64,000 nucleotides of DNA, from the NCBI GenBank assembly GCA_038496445.1, contig JALMLS010000577.1:248001-312000 (forward strand). Direction: 5' to 3'. The notes under the pieces are model-generated. The model was not told where the DNA came from and made no database searches. It saw only the letters and a list, made by a program, of their open reading frames with translations. The DNA comes from Trichosphaerium sp. ATCC 40318 (Eukaryota; Discosea; Flabellinia; Trichosidae). Positions 21,101 through 32,494 of the stretch are shown in pieces; the first letter of the stretch is position 1, and every line of letters begins with the position of its first letter. A program made the translations under genes and the position numbers.

Positions 21101-23170
21101 ATTAGGTTATTATAACCTAACCTTCTTAGCGTTGAGGCGGTAATTTCCGCCTGGCATAAAAGAAAACCCATTATCATCATTTTTTTGTACAAACTCCCAG
21201 TCAACACTTCTTAGCACTTTGACACCTTTTTTAATCAATGCATCAAATACCAAACTCGCACACTAGAACATTAGTGATAATCTGTAAACGAAAATTAATG
21301 TACACGTACTTCCTTATTAACATTATCTACAAGATAGTAATCCTTAGCCACCAAGGTTACTGTATGCTTAGTCTTAGAGCGCCTACAACTTGTCACAAAT
21401 ACTTAGGAATTAGCAACTACGCACTTGTGCACCTCGGCCAACTCCCCTGCAATAGATACGCCCATAGCACCGCATCCAACTACAAGAACATCCTACAAAG
21501 AAAATAAGAGTAAAAAAAAATGTAAAGAAGCATACAGTGGATGTTTTCAACGCCTTCATATGTGTTCGTAGTTCAGCCATGCTATAATTCATTACGTAGC
21601 AAGGATCTGGATGCTTTACTTTCGCTAAAATGAATATTTAGCACGTATAGAAGAAAGATCGCATGCGTGTACCTATATAAGACATGCCAGTACATACAAC
21701 TAGATAGTCATATGAAATTGTTTGCGTTTCCAATATAACCTTATCTAGGCCAACTCTCTTGACTTCGCCTATAACAACACGTGTCCTTTTTAGATATGAG
21801 TCATGTAAACATGTGATATTCCTTTCTGCCTTTGCTTTCGCTTTTTCTTTCATTGTTGAATGAAAGAATCCAATTAAAGCAGGGCTGATGTCAAACGATT
21901 CCTATAAGTAATTAGTAAATCAAAGTTAACCTTCAGGATACGCGTATTGCCTCATACCTTCATGTCAATCAATACAACCTCAATACCTTCATCTTTTTCC
22001 ATTCTTTTGGCAATAAGAGATCCAGCAAAGCCACCACCGATAATAACTAATCGCGATTTGGATATTTCTGTGAGATCGGCTTTTAAATCCAAGAATTCTG
22101 GGAGGTAAGTGATAATCAAATAAATAGCCAGCTCTTTTATTGCATCATCGAATATAGAGTGCTTGCGTATGCCAGATTGTGACATCTCAGAACACAAGTT
22201 TTCAATTGTTTTTGGTGCTAATTTAAGCTTGCACGTGGTACCAAAATATCTCCTGCTGATATGCTTTAAAAGGTCTTTTAACTCAAACAGATCAGCCTAA
22301 AACCATTCTTATAAGCAAAAAGTCTCACTCAACACAAAAACAAAAAAAAAATAGTTGTCACATGACGTATGACAATCAAGAGTTCGAATGGAACGAATTA
22401 AATTAAAAAAAACTCCTTACACAATTTGTTGGATAGTGTTGGAAGTTTTTTATTTGATTTGTAGTTTTTATTGTTTCAGGAGAAAATCTGCAAAATATAG
22501 GGTACGTACTTGGCGAAATTTTATTACATCTGCCCAAAAATCTACATTGATATGTTCTTTTCCATGTGCCTGGACAAAATACCGAAATTGATCCTGGCGG
22601 ATCTTGTCGTTCATAATCGCTTCAATCTGTTCCATACGCTTATCCAACACCTCCAGAAAGAATTGATCGCGTTTAAATCGCGGAAAACTGTCAGCTGACA
22701 ATGTAGTATGGACGGAACTTAAAGCGTCTTCGAATACACTCTGAAAATCGGCCAGGGGTGTAGAAGAGCGCTAGTTACATTATAAGGCTCGTTTTGTTAT
22801 TAAATAAAAAACAATTTTATACTCAGTTTGCGTCTTACCTTGCGAAATACCTCTACAATACGCTCTTGGATATTGCCTGGAATGTTAACTTCGTACTGAG
22901 AGTTTTTGTTGAAGTATTTATTGTACACCATGACTGATGCAATTGCTGGATCATCAGCCCTTCTGACATTGCGTACATCTAGGTAAAACTCTAGATTCTA
23001 AATATGGTAGTTAGACGCGCTGTTTGCAGTAACAAAAGGTGCTCGTAAGCGTGTTGTACCTCTTGAGCGTATTCTTTCGTTAGGAATTTTTTAAACGCCG
23101 TGACGAAGTCAGCATCATCTAGAACAGTGTCTAGAGTGAATTGACTAGCCAGCGCATGAGACAGAGCCAT
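18179..23170 (-). CDS. RGS-RGS-FSP1(AIFM2)-NmrA multidomain fusion protein
   Basis: Twenty-six exons, all phase-consistent, 1165 residues: 23170-23060, 22997-22839, 22770-22510, 22296-21958, 21901-21673, 21624-21536, 21492-21425, 21382-21310, 21262-21122, 21077-20994, 20939-20704, 20656-20562, 20514-20453, 20413-20351, 20298-20214, 20167-20132, 20049-19939, 19865-19810, 19755-19630, 19582-19435, 19376-19295, 19246-19152, 19092-18932, 18880-18820, 18760-18571, 18515-18179. Residues about 10-150 form an RGS domain (KKFLTKEYAQENLEFYLDV, later DSFPRFKRDQFFLEVL). A second, divergent RGS spans about 155-255 (VDFWADVIKFRQ, IYLIITYLPEFL). Residues 258-628 match FSP1/AIFM2 in length and motifs: RLVIIGGGFAGSLIA (FAD), DYLVVCTGMSY, DVLVVGCGAMGVSIAGEL (NAD(P)H), PDWPHIFVAGAV. 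Residues about 650-960 are NmrA/SDR-like (YLVYSGTSKVARVVAQML, HYTIVRAG, GKDCAEFLVKIA, TYTIS). The tail is basic, Ser-rich and probably disordered. RGS domains speed GTP hydrolysis by G-alpha; FSP1 reduces quinones with NAD(P)H. Confidence 0.9.
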
Positions 23171-23402
23171 TTAAAATAGCGCTCTATTTCCTCACAAATA
23201 ATGTACCGTTACATTCGATAGAACAGGAAATCGGTAACGTTTGCAGTAAATAACGCCAACCATTTAAAAAACTGAAAACTGTGAAGTGATGGTTCGGCTT
23301 AAGCCAGGCAGGAACTGAAATAACACGAAAAGGATCTAAACAACACCACGCAATAGGTGGAGTGTAGCAGTGATCAGTTGAGGCTTGTTTGTGTCACATC
23401 CT
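23171..23402. promoter_or_regulatory. shared intergenic region of the two fusion genes
   Basis: The 232 nt between divergent start codons at 23170 (-) and 23403 (+) must carry both promoters. No TATA box or CACGTG is seen. Confidence 0.5.
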
Positions 23403-26400
23403 ATGGAAAAGAGTGTACAATTAAACACTGATGACGGTACCAGCGTATTTCATAACGGCAATTTGCTAAATTACATACTTAGCCCTGGAGCCTGAAACTG
23501 ATATCAATTCACAGCTCAGCGAACAGCTTAGCCGCATTATATCATTAAAAGAAACAATAATAGACTTTTACGAAGATGACGAATTTCAAGTGCGTTTAAT
23601 GGCACGGACGCCACCCTTATTCGCGCGTAGGCAGTATTAGACTTGTTTTCGAACATGAAGGAAGTGCGTGTCGTTACCAAAAATCTGTTTTCTGGGACAT
23701 CCCCTTTTGCCACTGTCCGCACAATGTCTCAGGAGCACTTGAGCAGAGTAAGTTAGATTGGTTGGTACAAAAGCTAACCAAAAACAGCTTGAAAGTGATG
23801 TTGTTACTGTGGCACTCTACGGCCGCACGAAGGCAGGAAAAAGTTCCCTCGGAAACGTCATTCTAGGAGAAGATGTACTACCAACAGCAGAAACACCGTG
23901 CACATCCTGTGCCTGCATCATAAATTCAGGAAAGCTGGATAAAGACAGGTACTAAAATATGCAGCTACTCGCATCTAAATGGACAATATAGGGCAGCTAT
24001 GGTAGTTTTAGAGCCCGATGCTAATATAGATGCAACGTGGAATCGCCCTGACGTACAAGACGAGCATCTGGAACTTAAAGCTTCATTGCAAACTCTCGTA
24101 AAAAACCCAGTAATTTCAAATGACAACCTCGGTTAGTTATCATTTTTCATTACGTAACTGAGCTAACAATGACAAGATAAAATACTTCCCCTAGTAATAG
24201 ACATGCCCGCAGTACTACGCGACTGCCCTCTTGTCAAGGAAGTCCAATTACAACGGTAACCGGAAACAAATATATTCCAAATCTTTCTTTGACACCTGTC
24301 ACATTTATAGCCCAATTTTTGGTATTGATAAACCTGGTATACGTGTCATCGATACTCCCGGAGAAAAAGAAAATTACCTCTTAAATTTAAGAGCCAAACA
24401 CAGTGCGCAATCAGCATCGCTGATAATCCACGTTTTTCGGTGTCAGGACGCTATGGTATGGACATGTAAAGATAACAATTTACTTACCTATTAAAAGAGA
24501 GACGAGCTAAAATTTATCGAACGCCAGCACGCCATTGGCGGGGATATTGTATTTGTTCTCAATATTTACAGCACTGACACAGAAGAAGCGATATTGAAGG
24601 CAGAGAAGAGGTTACGCCAACAGTTAGCACAGTTAAAGGATCCTAAAATCTTTAAAGTACGTGCAATGTAATTTCGAGTTTGAAGGTTAACTTTTACACC
24701 TAGTTCAATGTAAAGCAGTGTAATTATGGTGATTATAGCCCAGATTTCGTTGCCTTCAAGTTGGCACTTTGTGAATGTTTACAAATACGGTCTAAAGCCA
24801 TGGTATCAGCTTTGTTGAGCAATATGTATCAATTGATCCGGTACGTAGCTGCAACCAAATACGTGCTTATCTTCTGTAGTGTGCAACATTTGTTTGTGTC
24901 CAAGATTATAGCATCCCATGTTAGGACGTCAGTTAAGAGACCAGACAATGAACTATCTAGGATTGATTACAATGTGATTAAGCAAAAAGCAAAAGAAATA
25001 CAACTAGAAATACTAGCATTCGAAAAAGAAGCAAGACAAAAAGTAAAACAAATGCAAGTGAAGTTTAAGGCGCATTACTTGAAAGTAGTGGAAAAATTTA
25101 GAAACAAAGTACTCGGTAACGGCATACTAGATGTACGCGCATCTATTTCGTATAGTTCATCAACACGCTCTTTACGAAGAGCTTTGTTATTAATGTACTT
25201 CGGTATTTAGGATATGGAACCTAGTGTTCCCTTTGAAGTACAAGAGACTACATTCTGGAAAAGATTCGAAGAGAATTTCAAAGGGAAACGTTTCACTGAC
25301 TATGACTCTGAGTTATTTGAGCAATTGAAGATAAATTTTGAAAGAGAATCACGCAGCTCTTTGATTACCTTCGTCCGTACAGAGCGAACAAAACTGGATA
25401 CGTAAGTGCTGAGTATATTATTGATAAGAAACATTTAATTTGATGCAAAAAAGGTGGATAGAAAGTGAAGTAGAACGCTTGCAAGCAGTCACAGAAGAAG
25501 TCTTTGCCAATATTGGTAGTTCAATTTGGTATGTTTGAACGAAAGTATTTTTTTGTTTATTGTAACATGGTTAACATGGCTACAGGTCATCTCAAACACG
25601 CGAATTGTTTGTTAGAGTTGAAGGACAACTCTCCAAATTCACTCAGGTAACGTTAATTTATTTTTGTGGGTTTCTTTCTAACAGTTGGTAGTGGAATGCT
25701 CAACGATTGGGTATGCTAAATTTGTAGTTTAGTTGGTTTCTCTTATTATTTTTCTAGTACCTCCTGCTGCAGGTTTTGGTGTCGCTTCAGTTGGTATTGC
25801 CAGTACCGGCGTAGCGTTATTTGGTACAATAATATGACCCACTATTTATTAACCCCTTATAGCTGCTGGCACGTTGTCTGCAACAGCTACAGTAGTAACT
25901 GGCGGAGTAGCTCTGCTAGTCACAACCGCAGTAGCTGCAGCAGTTACCCTTGCAAATGTGAACTGGAAATCGACGATGTCGTATTCGCCTGGAAAAGACG
26001 AACAAGGCACGTGATTTATTTTAGCGTGCTTTTCTTAACAGCAATGTAGAAACCAAAGAAAGAATATTTGACCTGCTAATAAAGACATTAAATGAGCTCA
26101 CAAAGAAACCAGAGTTCGGAGATTTGGCAGCTGGTGCTCTTGGCAACCTTGATGGGAAAATTGATTACATCAGTAATTGCCTCAACGTCTGTCTATTAGA
26201 GATTGAAAGTATTGTAGAGGTAAGATTGGCAGTTTATTTTTTTGTTAGTCTAACAAGTATGGAAGGCTCAACAACTCTCTTTGGACTTAGATTATAATAA
26301 ACTCTGCGAATACTTATGGATGAGAGACTTCTTGACAGAGTACACAGTAAAACTTATGGAAGAATGCGCTAGATTCGATTTTAAAACTACAGAAATTCTG

Positions 26401-27643
26401 CGTGTACTCGTTGAGAAGAAAGCAGCTTACAACACAGTACGAAAAACACCATTATCACCTTTCTCTTGACGCTCATATGATTATATAAGATGCCAATGTG
26501 TTTCGTATGCAAAGAGCCAATTCTTCGTTGTAACCATTTGTGTACCTATTGCGGTTACAAGTTACAAGATCAATGTCCTTTATGCAGCAGCACGACTGAG
26601 TGGATTGTAGATAAAATAAAGCCGCACAAAAATTCCAGTGGCGGTGAAGTACGTGACACTACAAAGCGAAACAAAGCGTAATTAATTCTTCTAGGATATA
26701 TTGAACAAGTTCTTGCACTTCAAGCCGACATTGTCACAATTTTCATCATTGATTTATACGACTACTCAAGAAGAATTCAATAGCGCTGACCTATACGCAC
26801 AACTAGAGTACGGTATAGAATCATTATAAGTCTAATTGTAGAGTAGACAACACGTAAATACCATCAAACAATTTTGTATTTGGTTTAAACAACACCACAC
26901 CAAATCGGATGTTAAAGAAGTTGCGCGTACATTGAGATATATACTTAATAAGATCGTTCGCAACTTTACGCCGAAATATGGTCTCCCTTATGATGTTAAA
27001 AAGTTGATTCTTGCTTGGGTACACAGAAAACTATTTGAGACGCGAGACGCTATATCTCCTCTACTGTACCGCATATACAAAAAACACGTACGTGTCAATA
27101 GGCTACGTAGTCCCCAATTAGTAGTTTTTCAAGTCTAACTTTCCTAATTAGTATGACTCGCAAGATAACGCGTTCATAAAGGTAATACTAGAGCACACGG
27201 ACGATCCCTTGCCTAGTGTACGTGTTCCGAAATAAGGAATTCTTCTACTTACTATCTTTACGGAATAGGTCCTCGAAGGTTCTACGCACTGGAAAGATGC
27301 TGTAGATGCACTAAAACGAATGTCTATAGCGAAATCTCCGTACAAAAAATTATCTCACCTAAAAGAAATGTCTCAATGCATTCACAGGACAAACCCAAGC
27401 ATGTACGGCTATTATTGAAAAAAAAATTATTCTTGCTGAAAAGTTTTTCGTAGGGGAGCTGATGACGCATGGCCTGCGATAATGTATGTTATAACGCAAG
27501 CAAAGTACCAGTATATGCTATCGGAAATCAACGTTGTTTACGATAGTTTGTATGAGTTTGTCGAAAACGCTGATAGATACCTTCTATGCACCGTACACGC
27601 TATTGTCACAGACATGGAGAACATTTTAAACAATGCCCCGTAA
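23403..27643 (+). CDS. dynamin-like GTPase - zinc motif - VPS9 fusion protein
   Basis: Twenty-three exons, phase-consistent, 1044 residues: 23403-23436, 23483-23589, 23631-23747, 23788-23948, 23992-24131, 24195-24255, 24311-24455, 24498-24656, 24704-24840, 24880-25132, 25211-25401, 25454-25528, 25586-25646, 25733-25823, 25863-26010, 26042-26219, 26266-26436, 26490-26648, 26695-26807, 26844-27087, 27152-27217, 27269-27402, 27454-27643. The G domain has GRTKAGKSS (98-106), VIDTPG (about 219-224) and VFVLNIYSTD where NKxD is expected. A charged helical region and a hydrophobic Ala/Val/Gly stretch (about 548-625) resemble the membrane paddle of mitofusin or bacterial dynamin-like proteins. Residues 744-780 hold a C4-type cluster (CFVCKEP, CTYCGYK, CPLCSS). 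The end is a VPS9 domain: SPYKKLSHLKEMSQCIHR, then GADDAWPAIMYVITQAK and LLCTVHAI. VPS9 domains are Rab5-family GEFs. The exon choices near 25646-25733 and 26010-26042 are the least certain. Confidence 0.85.
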
Positions 27644-28267
27644 CTTCAAAAAACTGAGATAGTCCGTAAATAGTAACCACTACTTGTAAATAATCCCCTT
27701 GTAAACGTATTGTATAGTAGCAGAAACGCTTGTAGCTCAGTGATTGCTAAAATAAAAACGAGATAAAAATATTTATACCGTTGCGTAGTTTATGGCGTTT
27801 CCCTTGTTCCAAATGAGTTGTGTGGCGTTATACGCGTCGACACAAATTTAGTGTACTGCACGGAGCTTTAAAAACAGAGTAGCGCTCTAAACCACCTGAG
27901 AGTGTTCCACATAGCGAATCAATGCGGTTAACGAACGTAATTTAGCGTTTGACGCTAAACTGTGAACGTTTAACACTTGAGTGCACCAGTGCATTCATAG
28001 CCGTGTGAATTGCAAAACACAACAAATGAAGTTCGTGCAACTGCAAGTAGATTGCGTTAGTATTCTCCACCAAATTATCATAATAGCGTAGGTTAGCAGT
28101 GCAAACTGCTATAAACACCAGTGAAACGAATTTAGCCTAAATAGTTAGAATAGTTTGTGAAAATCAACCACGTTAGAGTATTATTCAGAAATTTCACAAA
28201 TTCCCACCAATTGAACTCGGCGAAAATCATTAACTACAAATACTCTCAGTATTAACAACAACTAAAA
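27644..28267 (+). promoter_or_regulatory. upstream region of actin gene 1
   Basis: 624 nt without coding potential. Positions 28160-28213 carry a block (AAAATCAACCACGTTAGAGT, then ATTATTCAGAAATTTCACAA and on to CCAATTG) that is nearly repeated upstream of the second actin gene at 59189-59238 on the other strand. It lies 55-108 nt before the ATG. It is probably a core promoter or 5' leader element of the actin family. Confidence 0.7.
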
Positions 28268-29738
<1,471 letters not shown>

Positions 29739-29894
29739 GTGCAACCTGTCACGTATTTGTAAAAAGAGAAAATAAATGTAGTTCTCAAACTTGTGCTTTT
29801 GTTGGTTTCTTTTTTGGGTTAGTTAACGTTTGTTGTCATTAAATTGTTTCGTGGACAAAAATGGTATCAATTTTTAAGTTCTACAAATTTGACT

Positions 29895-31140
29895 TTATTT
29901 ACTTTCTTTTTCTCGTTTTCGCTTCACTGCCTTTCTACCAACGTCATCGTCGTCGTCAATTTCCATTGCATCGACGTCCTCAGCTTCAGGTTCGGGTAGA
30001 GGTCTTTCTTCACCGTCAGTAATCGCTACAACACCTTTATAGTAATCTCTCCTCTCTTCAAAGTAGTTAGCACTTTGAAAAACCAATGAACTTACCAGCT
30101 CTATCAATCACTGACAAAGCATTTTGCGACATACTGGCTTTTGCTGCCGTAGGATCAAGGCCAAAAAGAATTCCCCTAGAGGGTGCATAAATATGAAAAG
30201 TCACGCGCAACAAAACCGTACAAATTTATAATGTCGTAGGGTCCACGTAATAGCATATTGTGAGATGCATTCGAAGACAAAAGAATATTCTTTCCTCTTG
30301 TGAATTCTACAATCTTAATTGCATTCCCAAGTGCGTGACGCTTTGTAGCTTCATCATCTAAGTTACCATCAATAAAAAACATTACAGAAATATGTATAAA
30401 TCGATCTAACGACTGATGCATTTCACGTACGTTCCAGCAAAGAAGAAATTGACAATTCGAAAAAAATGGAATTATGTACAGCTTGTATCACTGGCTTTAC
30501 GCGTAACATTCCGCGTGCATCTGGTAGCGAGAAGCTTATGATGTCTACGTCTGTTTTTATAACCAACTGTAAGTTTGTTTAAACGGTTTGGATCAAAAAT
30601 GTAAATTGCGTGCCTAATCCTTTATCTACCTCCTTCATGAGCGCTATAAACGTGTCTCTGTTCATTGGTCGCACGGCAATTATGTCATAGTTTGATAAGT
30701 ATTTATAATTTGATTTCTGCTCGAGTTATTAGGCCCACAGGGCGTCATTTGATATGAAAGAGCGTACCATGGTTAAAATGCTCTTTGGCGTGTCAAGAAC
30801 TACGGTTAGGCGTTTATATTGCGCAAACTTCTTTCCTTTGGCATCCATACGCAGTGGAGCCAAGAATGTGGTCTTATCACGCAATTTAACATCTGGTATT
30901 GGTCCATCCTGCGCATGATAAGTATAAATGCATCATGAAGCTACATACTATCTTTTGTAGCGCTTTTACGTCGGTAATTACTCTATTAATCGCAATGCCA
31001 TCAAAACCAACTGATTACACTTAGTATACGCTCATTTAAACCCGCACGTAACGTTTCATTGCTGTTGCGACAACTTTTTGAAGTTTTGGCATGTATGCAG
31101 GATCTTCCTCATTGTACGTTATCCCCAAGTCGTAAAACAT
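29895..31140 (-). CDS. RPP30: RNase P / MRP protein subunit p30
   Basis: Eight exons (transcription order): 31140-31053, 31010-30949, 30908-30768, 30716-30630, 30566-30480, 30412-30222, 30175-30096, 30055-29895; 298 residues against 268 in human RPP30. Family landmarks: the N-terminal FYDLGITYNEED, LGFDGIAINR, KRLTVVLD, DIIAVRPMN, VDIISFSLPD, FTRGKNILLSSNAS, LRGPYDIINLGILFGLD and SQNALSVIDRA. The acidic and basic tail (EDVDAMEIDDDDD, KRKREKESK) is likely nuclear-targeting. Rpp30 is a TIM-barrel-like subunit shared by RNase P (tRNA 5' maturation) and RNase MRP (rRNA processing). The first donor (GTTACG) is the weakest splice site. The gene is tail-to-tail with actin 1, with a 156-nt spacer. 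Confidence 0.95.
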
Positions 31141-32494
31141 AATCACAAGGCGTCAGCAGATTCTCACAAATAACTGAAACGAAATAAAACAGCAATTCTC
31201 AAGACCTACGGTCAAGTTCTTTAAAAACACTCATATTTTGCGCTATCACGTGTATTTATTTCATTCTCATTGGTGTCATTGCCTTTCTCTTCATGTCGTT
31301 AGCGCATTTGTTAAATCAAAACGAAAATTGTGAATGTTCCCAACACGAATAAACTGAGGCCAAATACAAAGTGAATACGTGATTCATGAGCGCAACGACC
31401 TGATTTAAAACCTCACAAAAGGTACGATTATTCTAAAAATTATATATTAAAACTCAATCGGCTTGGCGGTTTCTTTGCAATGTTGTATTTGCATAAATTT
31501 CTGGTTTGTTGTTGAGGTTTGCTAATTAAATCTGCAGACAGATAAATGCTGGCGATCAGCTAACTATGTGCGTGCATACCACATCATCAACTTGTTGAGC
31601 GCACGTGGCTGATTTTAGGGAAACCTTTGGTGTTTCTAGCCAGAAATCACCAGTTTAAAACCCATTCACTTGTGCATTAACCAGATTACACACGTGATAC
31701 AAACCGCTCAAGATGTTGCGCTAGTGAGGTCACCTTTGCATTTTTATTGTGTCAGCGTTTAAATGAAAGAATGGTGCCTGGGACGCGTTGGTCGACCTTT
31801 TTGGGCAAAACTTGGCGACATTAACCTGCACAAATAACCAAAGGCATTAATTTTAGTGAGACTTTTGAAGGTATTTTAACATTTTGAAATTTGTATCAGG
31901 ACGGAGAGATAAAGCCGACCTGTGCAGTTTATGGCGTTTCGGTAAACTCCGAAGTTTCATTTATGTTTAATGAAAGAACTAACAGGGACGGGGATAGCGT
32001 GACTGTGGCGCTTTGGTTGTAAGATACATTACCCATGAAGGCAATTTGCGAAAAATTTTCAGAGTTACAGGCAACAACTCAAATCAATGCCAAGGTATGT
32101 AGGTGATTTTTTTTTAGTCTTTTTTACGAAAGCAGGAATAGCATGTAAGTTATTGGAGATATTCTGATAAAATAATTTTTTTGTATCTATGCCGTGACAT
32201 AATTCATTAGGATCGTTTTTTTTTCCAATATTTCCAACAACTTTTTTTTCCCAACGTCCTTGTGCATCCCTTACGGAGATGTGATACCACATTAACATGT
32301 TAATGAACGACTCGCATTATTTGTGTGCGTGTTGTGGTATTGGTATACTGTACCGAGAAAAGATGTTTGAAGCCTTTTTGGATAAAAAACTGCACCATTT
32401 TTTTTCAGAGGATCCTTAAGGAAAATGTGTCCTTTCTAAAAAAGCAAAAACCAAAAAACATACAACTCAAGCAACAACGCTTTGCGTGTCCAAA
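31141..32494. other. intergenic, no supported gene
   Basis: About 1.35 kb between the RPP30 start and the beta-helix GPCR start, so it holds both promoters. It has three CACGTG palindromes (about 31246, 31603, 31690). A 77-codon minus-strand ORF at 32065-32298 (begins MLMWYHISVRDAQGRWEKK) has an ordinary amino-acid make-up but no family I recognise and no splice partner; I leave it uncalled. Confidence 0.5.

Noticed and set aside
25834-26049. Plus-strand ORF with many Cys and Ser residues
   Set aside because: It is a shifted reading of the Ala/Val/Gly hydrophobic segment of the dynamin-like protein.
26467-26490. A gene boundary between the GTPase part and the zinc/VPS9 part
   Set aside because: It would leave only 20 nt between two same-strand genes, whereas a 53-nt intron with a typical GTACGA donor keeps the frame exactly.
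27721-27760. tRNA A-box-like TGTAGCTCAGTGATTG
   Set aside because: No B box (GGTTCRANTCC) or acceptor stem follows within tRNA distance. No other tRNA was found by eye in the window.
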